NCBI GenBank assembly: GCA_963743035.1
Contig: CAVUOB010000018.1
Span: forward strand, 744,001 to 808,000
Source: PALSA-911 sp963743035
GTDB taxonomy: Bacteria > Pseudomonadota > Alphaproteobacteria > Acetobacterales > Acetobacteraceae
Length of the DNA stretch: 64,000 nucleotides
Direction: 5' to 3'
Shown one piece after another: positions 35,982-44,079 of the stretch (within the stretch, counting starts at the first letter, position 1; every line of letters begins with the position of its first letter). The position numbers and the translations under genes are program-made. Under the pieces are notes generated by a model. That model was given only the letters and a program-made list of their open reading frames with translations. It was not told where the DNA came from and did no database searches.

Positions 35982-37079
35982 ATGTCCGAAGCACGACATA
36001 CGGCGGCAGAAAGCGGCCAGAAGCGGATTACCGAATTGCGGGTGTCCGGTCATTTGATGACGCTGGATACCGGAACTTTCTGCGTCTTCCATGCCCCGGG
36101 TTCGGCCGTGGCGAACAATGCGCTCGGCCTACCGGGTGTGCGGATTTCGCTGCCGCCCAGCCCGCTGCCGGATCCCGACCAGGTCAGCATCAGCACGTTC
36201 CGTCCCGACGGGTGGCTCGGCGGTTCGGACGCGGCGGCACTGATCCGCGTCTCCTCCGGTCCGGCCCAGGTGCTGGTGACGATCTACCAGGCACCCGGTC
36301 AGGGGCCCGAGAGCGCGCCGCGGCTGCAGGTGTTGCGCCTGAACCCGGAGCCGGCGGCGCAGGCCGAACCTGAAGCGGCGGCGGCGCAGCCCGGCAACGG
36401 CGCTGCGCCGGCGGGCAGGCCGGAGGTGCTCGCGCATGTGCAGGCCACCGGCGATGTGGCCGGCCGGACCGGCGAATGGATGGGCGTGCGCGGCAGCCAG
36501 AAGTGGATCGAGGGTTTCTCGATCCTGCCGCCGGCGCCGTTGCAGCCCGAGGACATCGAATACCAGGCGGTGCTCGGTCGTGGCTGGCTGTCGCCCTGGG
36601 TCAATGGCGGGCAGTTCTGCGGCAGCCGTGGCATGGCGCTGCCCTTGCTCGGGCTGCGGGTGCGGCTGAAGGGCGAGGCGGCCGAGGCCTATGATTGCGA
36701 GTGCTACACGAGCTTTGTCGACGGCACCGAGTTGGGGCCGCTGCCCGCCGGCGCCGCCTGCGAGGCGGAGAGCCTGGCGCCGCTGGAAGCATTCCGGATC
36801 TCGCTCCTGCCCAATGGTGCGGCGAAGGTGGCCGAGCCGGTGGCGAAACCGGCAAGGAAGCCGGCCGCGACAAAGCCCGCCCCGAAAGCCGCGCAGGTAA
36901 GCGCGGTGGCGGCAAAGCCCGCCCCGGCAAAGGCGCCCGCTGCTGCGAAGGTCTCTGCCGCCGCCAAGGCGAAGCGTCCAGTCGTGGCGAAGCGGGCTAG
37001 CGCGGCGAAGCCGGCTGGCGCGGCCAAGCCCGCGAAATCCGCCCGGCGTCCGTCCCCGCCGGGCAGGGCGGCCCGCTAG
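35982..37079 (+). CDS. Protein with ChW-like W-repeat region and Lys/Ala/Pro-rich histone-like tail
   Basis: This 365-residue protein is not in a family I can name. Residues about 60-120 are beta-rich. Residues about 150-245 contain GEWMGVRGSQKWIEGF and GRGWLSPWVNGGQFCGSRG followed by LPLLGLRVRLKG, recalling clostridial hydrophobic-W (ChW) repeats in spacing of W, G and the closing hydrophobic strand. The last 85 residues are repetitive AKPA/AAK stretches with many Lys and Pro, like bacterial H1-like proteins. There is no signal peptide. A GAGGTGG site precedes the ATG. It lies between two glycosyltransferase genes in the secretion locus, so it may be a substrate or structural partner. The stop codon TAG abuts an inserted repeat element. 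Confidence 0.75.
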   Translation: MSEARHTAAESGQKRITELRVSGHLMTLDTGTFCVFHAPGSAVANNALGLPGVRISLPPSPLPDPDQVSISTFRPDGWLGGSDAAALIRVSSGPAQVLVTIYQAPGQGPESAPRLQVLRLNPEPAAQAEPEAAAAQPGNGAAPAGRPEVLAHVQATGDVAGRTGEWMGVRGSQKWIEGFSILPPAPLQPEDIEYQAVLGRGWLSPWVNGGQFCGSRGMALPLLGLRVRLKGEAAEAYDCECYTSFVDGTELGPLPAGAACEAESLAPLEAFRISLLPNGAAKVAEPVAKPARKPAATKPAPKAAQVSAVAAKPAPAKAPAAAKVSAAAKAKRPVVAKRASAAKPAGAAKPAKSARRPSPPGRAAR

Positions 37080-37179
37080 AGCAGTATCGCTTGAGGTTGA
37101 CTCAACCGAGCGATAAAATTGCTCGCCAAAACATATACTTAGAGCACGATCGCTGCGTCTATCAGTGGCGGTCATGCTC
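37079..37179. mobile_element. MITE-like palindromic element flanked by TA
   Basis: A roughly 101-bp non-coding element has ends GAGCA and TGCTC and directly abutting TA dinucleotides at 37077-37078 and 37180-37181. Its first end (GAGCAGTATCGC) resembles the end of the IS630-type element at 41134 (GACCAGTATCGC). Two hairpins fill it (37079-37124 and about 37139-37179). It lies exactly at the stop codon of the upstream gene. Confidence 0.55.
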
Positions 37180-37266
37180 TAAGCCGCCGGAGATGCCTGA
37201 TGCACGCGGGCGCGGCCGGATGTGCCGCGCCCCGATGTGCAGAGCATGGGCGCCACGGTAGCGTCG

Positions 37267-38493
37267 ATGAAGTTCCTGTTCGTCCACCAGAACTTCCCCG
37301 GGCAGTTCCTCCATCTCGTCCGCCATCTGGCGAAGTCGAGGCAGCATGAGGTCGTGTTCCTGACGGAACCGAACCCCAATGTCATCGCCGGCGTGCGCAA
37401 GGTGCCATACCGCAAGCCACCGCCGGTTTCTGCCGAGACCCATTGGGCGGTGCGGGAGTTCGATGCCGCGCTGCGCCGGGCGGACATCGTCCGGCAGACC
37501 GCGGCCAATCTGAAGGAGCTGGGCTTCACGCCCGACATCATCATCGGCCATCAGGGCTGGGGCGAGATGCTGAACCTGCCGGATGTCTGGCCCGGTGTGC
37601 CGATGCTCGGCTACATGGAGTTCTACTACCATACCGACGGCATCGATGTCGGCTTCGACCCGGAATTCCCGATCCCGGTATCCGACTTTCCCCGGGTGCG
37701 GGCGAAGAACGCGGTGAACCATCTGGCGCTGGATCTCGGCGGGCACGGGCAGACGCCGACTCAATGGCAGCTCTCTACCTATCCGGCCTGGGCGCGCGAC
37801 AAGATCACCGTCCTGGCGGAAGGCGTCGACCTCACAGTCTGCGCGCCCGATCCGAAGGTGCGCAAAGCCCCGCTGCAGCTGGGCAACGCGGCCATCGGGC
37901 CGGACGAAAAACTCGTCACCTATGTGGCGCGGGACCTGGAGCCCTATCGCGGCTTCCATATCCTGATGCGCGCCCTGCCGCGCCTGCTGAAGTCGCGCAA
38001 GGATCTGCGCGTGGTGATCGTCGGCGGCGACGGAGTCAGCTATGGCGGCTCGCCGCCGAGCGGCACCTGGCGGGATACCCTACTGGCGGAGCTCGGTGGG
38101 CAGGTCGACCTCGATCGCGTGCTATTTCCGGGCCGGGTAAGTTACGCCACCTATCTGAGCCTGCTGCAGCGTTCGGACGCGCATGTCTACCTCACCTATC
38201 CCTTCGTCGCCTCCTGGTCGCTGCGCGAGGCGCTGGCGAGCGGCTGCGCGGTGGTGGCGTCCGACACCGAGCCGGTGCGCGAGTTCGTCACCCATGGCCG
38301 CAACGGCATGCTGGTGCCGTTTTTCGATACCGCGGCGCTGGCACGGCAGATCGTCGAGATGATCGAGGACAAGGCGCTGTCCAGGCGCATCCGCGCCGGC
38401 GCCCGGCGCTATGCGCAGGCGCACCTGGCGATGGACGATTATCTGGCCGCCTATGAGGCGCTTATTCACAAGATGACCGGGACGCGCGAATAA
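37267..38493 (+). CDS. Glycosyltransferase family 4 protein
   Basis: The 408-residue protein begins MKFLFVHQNFPGQFLHL, the hallmark of the GT4 group with a Glyco_trans_4_3 N-terminal domain, and includes GHQGWGEMLNLPDVWPGVP and YMEFYYHTDG. The C-terminal Glycos_transf_1 domain has ARDLEPYRGFHILMRALP, VVIVGGDGVSYGG and the EX7E-like SWSLREALASGCAVVASD segment. It would transfer a sugar from a nucleotide-sugar donor. In-frame starts also exist at 37222 and 37246, but the family N-terminus favours 37267. It closes the secretion/glycosylation locus. Confidence 0.9.
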   Translation: MKFLFVHQNFPGQFLHLVRHLAKSRQHEVVFLTEPNPNVIAGVRKVPYRKPPPVSAETHWAVREFDAALRRADIVRQTAANLKELGFTPDIIIGHQGWGEMLNLPDVWPGVPMLGYMEFYYHTDGIDVGFDPEFPIPVSDFPRVRAKNAVNHLALDLGGHGQTPTQWQLSTYPAWARDKITVLAEGVDLTVCAPDPKVRKAPLQLGNAAIGPDEKLVTYVARDLEPYRGFHILMRALPRLLKSRKDLRVVIVGGDGVSYGGSPPSGTWRDTLLAELGGQVDLDRVLFPGRVSYATYLSLLQRSDAHVYLTYPFVASWSLREALASGCAVVASDTEPVREFVTHGRNGMLVPFFDTAALARQIVEMIEDKALSRRIRAGARRYAQAHLAMDDYLAAYEALIHKMTGTRE

Positions 38494-38514
38494 TCCGGCC
38501 GCCCGATGCCGGAG

Positions 38515-38546
38515 CAACGATAAGGCTGCGGGGACAACGATAAGGC
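38515..38546. repeat. 12-bp direct repeat upstream of the universal stress gene
   Basis: CAACGATAAGGC occurs at 38515-38526 and 38535-38546. The 20-bp spacing is about two helical turns, so the two copies face the same side of DNA. This could be a regulator-binding site. Confidence 0.55.
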
Positions 38547-38549
38547 GGA

Positions 38550-38563
38550 TTGATCTGGCGCAA
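38550..38563 (+). promoter_or_regulatory. FixK/FNR-type box upstream of the universal stress gene
   Basis: TTGATCTGGCGCAA matches the FixK/FNR pattern TTG(A/C)-N6-(T/G)CAA. It is centred about 69 nt before the ATG at 38626. That is a plausible activator position, because universal stress genes in alphaproteobacteria are often under FixK/FnrL-like control. Confidence 0.6.
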
Positions 38564-38625
38564 TGCCGGCGGCCCCCTGGTTGGGGCTATCTGCTGCGCA
38601 CAGGCTGCCCACAAAGGAGGGTTCG

Positions 38626-39480
38626 ATGGCGTACAAGGACATTCTGGTTCATCTGGATGACAGCCCGCGCAGCCCCGTGCGCCTCGAACTCGCGATCCGG
38701 CTGGCGGCGGCGAGCGGGGCGCATCTGGCCGGCGTGCACGTGATGAACGTGCCGGCGGCCTCGATGTTCTACGGCTATTCCATGACCGTCGCCTCGCCCG
38801 GTCCCGAGGACCTGATCGAGACATTGCGCGCCGAGGTGCTCGAACGGATCGGCCCGGTGGAGGAGGCGTTTCGCGAGCGCATCCGCCAGGAAGGGCTGGA
38901 CGGCGAGTGGCGCGTGGTGGAGGGCGATCCCGGCACGATGCTGGCGCAGCATGCGCGCTATGTCGATCTGGCCATCGTCGGGCAGCCGAACCGGTATGAA
39001 CCGCAAGCGGATGGCAGCGACCATATTCCGGTCTCCGTGCTGATGTCGTCCGGCCGGCCGGCGCTGGTGGTGCCGTTCGCGGGGCGGTTCGACACCATCG
39101 GCAGGCATGTGCTGGTCGCCTGGAACGCCAGCCGCGAAGCCGCCCGCGCGCTGAACGATGCGCTGCCGCTGCTGAAGACCGCGCAGATGGTGACGGTGCT
39201 GGCGATCAATCCGGAATCCGGGATCGGCGGGCATGGCGAGGTCCCTTCGGCCGATATTTCCCTGCATTTGGCCCGCCACGGCGTGAAGGCCGAGGCCGCG
39301 CATACCGTCGCCAAGGACATCGCCGATGGCGAGGCGCTGCTGTCCTATGCCGCCGATATCGGGGCCGACCTGATCGTCGCCGGTGCCTATGGCCATTCGC
39401 GCATGCGCGAACTGGCGTTCGGCGGCGTGACCAAGACCCTGCTCGCCGAAATGACCGTGCCGGTGCTGTTCTCCCACTGA
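38626..39480 (+). CDS. Universal stress protein with two Usp domains
   Basis: The 284-residue protein consists of two tandem Usp domains. The first starts YKDILVHLDDSPRS; the second starts HVLVAWNASREAARAL and ends with the ATP-binding-like GAYGHSRMRELAFGGVTKTLL motif. An AAAGGAGG site precedes the ATG at 38626. Such proteins bind nucleotides and help cells survive starvation or low oxygen; the partner is unknown. A FixK/FNR-type box and a 12-bp direct repeat lie just upstream. Confidence 0.93.
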   Translation: MAYKDILVHLDDSPRSPVRLELAIRLAAASGAHLAGVHVMNVPAASMFYGYSMTVASPGPEDLIETLRAEVLERIGPVEEAFRERIRQEGLDGEWRVVEGDPGTMLAQHARYVDLAIVGQPNRYEPQADGSDHIPVSVLMSSGRPALVVPFAGRFDTIGRHVLVAWNASREAARALNDALPLLKTAQMVTVLAINPESGIGGHGEVPSADISLHLARHGVKAEAAHTVAKDIADGEALLSYAADIGADLIVAGAYGHSRMRELAFGGVTKTLLAEMTVPVLFSH

Positions 39481-39560
39481 CCAGCCCGAGGGCAGGGGGG
39501 CGGATGGCCCTCCTGCCGCGGTTTCTCTACGCTGCGGGGACCTGTCAGGGAGGCTCCGCC

Positions 39561-40520
39561 ATGCAAAACTCCACCCGCCTGCTGCTCTGGACCGATGCGC
39601 CCGGACCCTATGTCGACGCCATCGCCCGGGCCGGTCTTTCCGGGGCCGTGGTGGTCGAAGCTTTGGCCCGCAATGACAGACCGTCCGATGCGCAGATCGC
39701 CGAAACCGACGCCATGCTCGCCTGGGGCGCCCCGCCTGGCCTGCTGCCGCGGATGGGAAAGTTGCGCTGGGTCCAGGCCTTGACCGCCGGTGTGGAGGGT
39801 TGGCTGGCACTGCCGGACCTGCCGGCGCAGCTGACGCTGACCTGCGCGCGTGGCACGCACGCCGAAGCGATGCCGGAGAACATCCTCGGCGCATTGTTCC
39901 ACATCGCCAAGCCCTACGCCGCGATCGCCGAGGACCAGAAGCGCAGCGAATGGGTCCGCCGCGTGGCGACGCCGCTGAACGGCAGCACGCTCGGCATTCT
40001 CGGCCTCGGCGCCATCGGGCAGGAGGTGGCGCGGCTGGCCCGTGCGCTGGGGATGCGCGTGATCGGCACAAGGCGGGGTGGCGCGAAGCTGCCGGGGCTG
40101 GCCGAGGTGCTGCCGCCGGAGCGGACGGATGAGGTGCTGACCCGGTCCGACTACGTGCTGCTGCTGTTGCCGGCGACGCCGGAGACCGAAAACTTCATCA
40201 ACGCGGAGCGTCTTGCGAAGATGAAGCCCAATGCCTGGCTGCTGAATTTCGGCCGCGGCCATCTGATCGCCGATGCCGACCTGATTGAGGCGGTGCGATC
40301 GAAACGGATCGCCGGCGCGGTGCTCGATGTCTTCCGGCAGGAACCGCTGCCGGCCGAGCACCCGTTCTGGACCACGGAAGGGATCCTCGTGCTGCCGCAT
40401 ATCGGCGGGGGGCATCCGCAGCGCGACCGGATCGTCGCCCGGCTGTTCGTGGAGAACCTGGCGCGCTTCGTTGAAGCCAGGCCACTCAAGGAGATTGTGG
40501 ACCGGGTGGCCGGTTACTGA
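39561..40520 (+). CDS. D-isomer-specific 2-hydroxyacid dehydrogenase
   Basis: The 319-residue protein has the NAD-binding Rossmann motif LGLGAIGQEVARLARALG, the substrate-binding Arg in LLNFGRGHLI and the catalytic His in LPHIGGG. It should oxidise or reduce a 2-hydroxy/2-keto acid such as glyoxylate or hydroxypyruvate. An AGGGAGG site places the start at 39561 (MQNSTRLLLWTD) rather than the upstream in-frame ATG at 39504. It is convergent with the DUF2188 gene. Confidence 0.9.
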   Translation: MQNSTRLLLWTDAPGPYVDAIARAGLSGAVVVEALARNDRPSDAQIAETDAMLAWGAPPGLLPRMGKLRWVQALTAGVEGWLALPDLPAQLTLTCARGTHAEAMPENILGALFHIAKPYAAIAEDQKRSEWVRRVATPLNGSTLGILGLGAIGQEVARLARALGMRVIGTRRGGAKLPGLAEVLPPERTDEVLTRSDYVLLLLPATPETENFINAERLAKMKPNAWLLNFGRGHLIADADLIEAVRSKRIAGAVLDVFRQEPLPAEHPFWTTEGILVLPHIGGGHPQRDRIVARLFVENLARFVEARPLKEIVDRVAGY

Positions 40521-40598
40521 CCGGCCTGTCGGCGCCGCGGGTCTGCGGTTGATCGCCCTCTTGTCATCCGAAGGGCCGCAAGGGTTCGCCGGCCATCG

Positions 40599-40838
40599 CT
40601 ATTCGATGACGTCCGCCTCCGGCCGGTCGCTGCCCTCGGACCGCTCGATATGCCATTTGCCCTTGTCGTCCTGGTACTCGATCAACGAGGTATCACCGGG
40701 GACGCGCTGCTCGGCGGCGGCGCGTTTGGCCGCCCGCAGCGCTGCCTCCCGCGTGCGGAACGGCTCGGAGAAGACGTCGTCGAGTTTGTAGGCCCAGCCG
40801 CCGTCATGCGCGACCACTTTGTAATGAATATGCACCAT
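40599..40838 (-). CDS. DUF2188 domain protein
   Basis: The 79-residue protein reads HIHYKVVAHDGGWAYKLD, then FRTREAALRAAKRAAAEQR and SLIEYQDDKGKWHIER. This is the two-part DUF2188 fold, found in small soluble proteins of unknown function. The ATG at 40838 has only a weak ribosome site. It stands alone; the 295-bp stretch from 40839 to the left end of the IS element shows no other gene. Confidence 0.85.
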   Translation of the reverse strand: MVHIHYKVVAHDGGWAYKLDDVFSEPFRTREAALRAAKRAAAEQRVPGDTSLIEYQDDKGKWHIERSEGSDRPEADVIE

Positions 40839-41133
40839 GATGGCTCAGCCCCAGATAGTTTCAGTGCCAGTTTCGGGTCCAGGTTATCGTGTCGTTCTCG
40901 AAGATCGTCCTGATCTGGGAGGGAGCATCATCCGCCGCCTTCTCCGCTGTCCAGCCTTCCCGCGAACGCGCCCGACCGTTCTTGCTCAGCGAGCGCGTCG
41001 TTGTTGCTTGTCGCCCGGTTTCCTGGTCCCCCGGTCTCCTGGCGCCGCAGTCTAGCCACGCGGGACCGGCCGTCGCAAAGAAAAATCGGGCGGCCCGGCA
41101 GTTACCGCGCGCCGCTCGCCGATCCCCCGACTA

Positions 41134-42190
41134 GACCAGTATCGCCCTGACTGGAATCGGGTGGAGGGCTTCCGAAACGGGCTCGATGTGTGATTCGAAG
41201 GCCTCCGTTTGGTAACGGAGGCACGCATGGCATGGCGGCGGGGGCAGGCTTATGGGCAGGATCTTCGTGATCGAGTGCTGGCGTGCCCGGATTTGACGTT
41301 GGTCCAAGTAGCGACCCGGTTCGGCGTCAGCCCGTCCTACGTGTCAAAGGTTCGGGCTCGGCTTCGCGATCTTGGTGACGCGTCGCCAGGTGCACAGCAC
41401 AATCACGTGCCGCTCCGTCTTGCTCCGTTCACCATCGCCCTGCGCGCGCAGATCGACGCCCAGCCTGACGCCAAGCTACGCGAGTTGCGGTCGTGGCTTG
41501 AGAAGACGCATGGCGTGTGCGTCAGCCATCCGGTGTTGTGGAAAGTCGTGGCGCGATTGGGCCTGACGCTTAAAAAAAGCACCTCCGGGCCGAGGAGCAG
41601 GATCGCGAGGACATAGTCGAAGCCCGGAAAGCTTGGGCCGAGCTGCAGCCCACGCTGGACCCAAGCCGCCTCGTGTTCCTCGACGAAACCTGGGCCACGA
41701 CGAATATGTCACCAACCCGAGGCCGAGCCCCCAAGGGCGAGCGCTTGGTCTGCGTGGTGCCGCACGGGCACTGGCACACCACGACATTTCTGTGCGGCTT
41801 GCGCAACTCGGGCCTGGTCGCACCCCTCGTGCTCGATGGCGCCATAAACGGCGCGGCGTTCCTCGCCTATGTCGAACAGTTCCTGGCGCCAACACTGTCG
41901 CCGGGCGACGTGGTCGTGCTCGACAACCTCAGTTCGCACAAGGTCAGCGGCGTGCGCGAGGCGATCGAGGCCTGTGGCGCGACACTGCTCTATCTGCCGC
42001 CCTACAGCCCGGACCTGAACCCAATCGAGTTGGCTTTCTCGAAGCTCAAACGCCTGCTCCGAGACGCCGCCGAGCGCACCGTCGAGGCATTGTGGCAGAC
42101 CATCGGCCGGCTGCTCGACCAGTTCTCCCCAACCGAGTGCGCCAACTACATCCGGCACTGCGGCTTTGCACAGTCAGGACGATAAGGGTC
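41134..42190 (+). mobile_element. IS630-type insertion sequence, complete, with TA target duplication
   Basis: A 1057-bp element has terminal inverted repeats GACCAGTATCGCCCTGACTG (left) and, read inward from the right, GACCCTTATCGTCCTGACTG, identical at 17 of 20 positions. TA dinucleotides flank it at 41132-41133 and 42191-42192, the target duplication of the IS630/Tc1-mariner superfamily. It carries one transposase encoded in two overlapping frames. The right end falls exactly on the stop codon of gntR, which keeps a TAG stop. Confidence 0.9.
41227..42185 (+). CDS. IS630-family transposase, read through a -1 frameshift
   Basis: The first frame (ATG 41227, GGAGG site upstream) encodes the N-terminal helix-turn-helix region (MAWRRGQAYGQDLRDRVL, VATRFGVSPSYVSKV). 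A run of seven A at 41572-41578 is a slippery site. Slipping back one base continues as KHLRAEEQDREDIVEARK and into the DDE catalytic domain: FLDETW, VVLDNLSSHK and NPIELAFSKLK carry the D, D and E. The full product would be about 319 residues. Programmed -1 frameshifting on an A run is known in IS630-group elements, so this is probably an active gene. Confidence 0.88.
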
Positions 42191-42927
42191 TAGGCCTCGG
42201 CCGACAAGGCGCGATAGCGTTCCAGGCTGTTCAGCAGATGGGCGCGCATCGCCGCCTGGGCCTGCTGTGCGGATTTCGTCTCCAGCGCGGTTACGATCGC
42301 GCGGTGCTCCTGCTGGATCATCGTCAGGTAGCCGTGCAGGTCGGCGGCCTGGATCCGTACCCTGCCGCGCGGAATGATGAAGCCACCGAGGAACTCCAGG
42401 AATCGGTGGAACTGGCGATTGCCGGTCGCCTCCGCGATGGCCGCGTGGAAGGCGAGGTCTTCGCTGACGGCCGGTTCGCCGAGCGCGATGGCGTCGTCGA
42501 TCGCCGTCAGCGCCGAACGGATGGCGCGGCGCTGCGCCTTGGTTGCCCGCTCTGCGGCCAGGCCGGCCGCTTCCGTCTCCACCGCGGCGCGCAACTCCAT
42601 GATGTCGATCGCATCGGCGAGCGGGCCGGTCTGCCCGGCGGCGAGGCCGAATAATATTTGCGGTGGAGGATCGGCGACAAAGGCGCCCACCCCCTGGCGG
42701 GTGGTAACCAGTCCCTCGGCGCGCAAAGCGGCCACGGCTTCGCGCACCACGGTGCGGCTGACGCCCGTGGCGGCCATCATCGCCTGCTCCGTCGGCAGTC
42801 GGGCGCCGGGCGGCAGCTTGCCCTCGGCGATGTCGGCGGCGATGCGCCGGCTGATCTGCTGCACCAGGCCGCCTGGCTGGCGGATCGGCTTCAATGACGA
42901 AAGCCGGCGAATGGACGGACTGGCCAT
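42190..42927 (-). CDS. GntR-family (FadR/FCD-type) transcriptional regulator
   Basis: The 245-residue protein has a winged helix-turn-helix (about 20-90) with PTEQAMMAATGVSRTVVREAVAALRAEGL, and an FCD ligand-binding domain with helices RAAVETEAAGLAAER and FHAAIAEATGNRQF plus several His residues typical of its metal/ligand site. It is divergent from the TRAP transporter operon and probably represses it, releasing in response to the transported carboxylate. An inserted IS630 element ends exactly at its TAG stop codon. Confidence 0.92.
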   Translation of the reverse strand: MASPSIRRLSSLKPIRQPGGLVQQISRRIAADIAEGKLPPGARLPTEQAMMAATGVSRTVVREAVAALRAEGLVTTRQGVGAFVADPPPQILFGLAAGQTGPLADAIDIMELRAAVETEAAGLAAERATKAQRRAIRSALTAIDDAIALGEPAVSEDLAFHAAIAEATGNRQFHRFLEFLGGFIIPRGRVRIQAADLHGYLTMIQQEHRAIVTALETKSAQQAQAAMRAHLLNSLERYRALSAEA

Positions 42928-42971
42928 GCGTTGGCCGCACTCCCCATTGCGTAACGCTTCTGAGTTATCGT

Positions 42972-42982
42972 ATGACTGTCAT
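42972..42982. promoter_or_regulatory. Palindromic operator between gntR and the TRAP operon
   Basis: ATGACTGTCAT is a perfect palindrome around a central T, within a longer imperfect dyad (TATGAC-TG-TCATCATA). It sits between the divergent gntR and dctP genes, next to an AT-rich ATATAA. FadR-type regulators bind TNGTCNNACNA-like or TGNCNNNNGNCA-like dyads, so this is the likely GntR operator. Confidence 0.6.
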
Positions 42983-43042
42983 CATATAACCGACGTCCAA
43001 ACGAATCAAGCCGGCGCCGACAAAGCCGGAACGGAGGAAACC

Positions 43043-44038
43043 ATGATCCAGAGACGGCACGTATTCGGCCTGGGCGCGGGCGCCCTGTTGACCGCGGCGA
43101 TGGCGCGGCCGGCCGCGGCGCAGCAGAAGATGGTGTTCAAGGCATCCGACGTGCACCCGGAAGGCTATCCGACGGTCACGGCGGTCGAGGAGATGGGCAA
43201 GAAGCTGCAGAAGGCCACCGATGGCCGCCTCGGCGTGCAGATGTACGCGTCCATGCAGCTCGGCGGCGAGAAGGAGGCGATCGAGCAGGCGCAGATCGGC
43301 GCCATCGCCATCGCCCGCGTCAGCGTCGGCGCGCTGGGCCCGGTGATCGACGACCTCAATGTGCTGAACCTGCCCTTCCTGTTCCGCAACACCGCGCAGG
43401 CGCGCAAGGTGCTGGACGGAGAGATCGGGCAGGAGCTGCTCGACAAGGTGACCAACAATCCGACCGCGGGCCTGATCGGCCTGTGCTGGATGGATGCCGG
43501 CGCGCGCAACATGTATGATACGAAACATCCGATCAAGGACATCGCGGACCTGAAGGGTCTGAAGGTCCGGGTGATGGGCAACCCGATGTTCGTGGAGATG
43601 ATGAACGATCTCGGCGGCAACGGCGTGGCCATGGGCTACGACCAGGTGTTCACCGCGCTGCAGACCGGCGTCGTGGACGGCGCGGAGAACAATCCGCCGA
43701 GCTTCGTGTTCGACAACCATTACCAGGTGGCGAAGAACTACACGCTGACCGAGCACCTGATCGTGCCGGAGATGCTGGTGTTTTCGAAGCGGATCTGGAA
43801 CCAGCTGTCCAAGGACGATCAGGCGCTGGTCATGAAGTTCGCCAAGGAAGCCCAGCAGGAAGAGCGCGTGCTGTGGAATGCCTATGAGCAGCAGGCGCTG
43901 GACAAGATGAAGGCCGCCGGCATCAACGTGCAGACGATCGCCGACAAGAAGCCGTTCCAGGATGCGGTGAAGCCGGTCTGGGACAAGTACGGCCCGAAAT
44001 ACGCCGACATGATCAAGCGCATCCAGGCGGTGCAGTGA
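43043..44038 (+). CDS. TRAP transporter solute-binding protein (DctP family)
   Basis: The 331-residue periplasmic protein has a signal peptide (MIQRRHVFGLGAGALLTAAM, cleaved near AAAQQ) and the DctP fold: SDVHPEGYPTVTAVEEMGKK, LPFLFRN, GARNMYDTKHPI, LKGLKVRVMGNP and YDQVFTALQTGVVDGAENN. The Arg in LKVRVM usually binds the substrate carboxylate. It supplies the carboxylate substrate to the DctQ/DctM membrane unit. ACGGAGGAAA precedes the ATG at 43043, and the upstream open frame is not used. It is the first gene of a three-gene transporter operon. Confidence 0.94.
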   Translation: MIQRRHVFGLGAGALLTAAMARPAAAQQKMVFKASDVHPEGYPTVTAVEEMGKKLQKATDGRLGVQMYASMQLGGEKEAIEQAQIGAIAIARVSVGALGPVIDDLNVLNLPFLFRNTAQARKVLDGEIGQELLDKVTNNPTAGLIGLCWMDAGARNMYDTKHPIKDIADLKGLKVRVMGNPMFVEMMNDLGGNGVAMGYDQVFTALQTGVVDGAENNPPSFVFDNHYQVAKNYTLTEHLIVPEMLVFSKRIWNQLSKDDQALVMKFAKEAQQEERVLWNAYEQQALDKMKAAGINVQTIADKKPFQDAVKPVWDKYGPKYADMIKRIQAVQ

Positions 44039-44079
44039 ACATCTTGGACAAAGCGGGGCCGGGCAAAGGCGGGCGCTAG

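Noticed and set aside
37139..37182. Hairpin TTAGAGCA/TGCTCTAA as a terminator for the W-repeat protein gene.
   Set aside because: The stem lies over 50 bp past the stop, has a long interior and no T tract; it fits better as part of the TA-flanked repeat element.
41209..42185. The two transposase frames could be read as two separate genes or as a dead IS copy.
   Set aside because: The A7 run at the junction, intact DDE residues, matching inverted repeats and TA target duplication fit a normal IS630 element with programmed -1 frameshifting.
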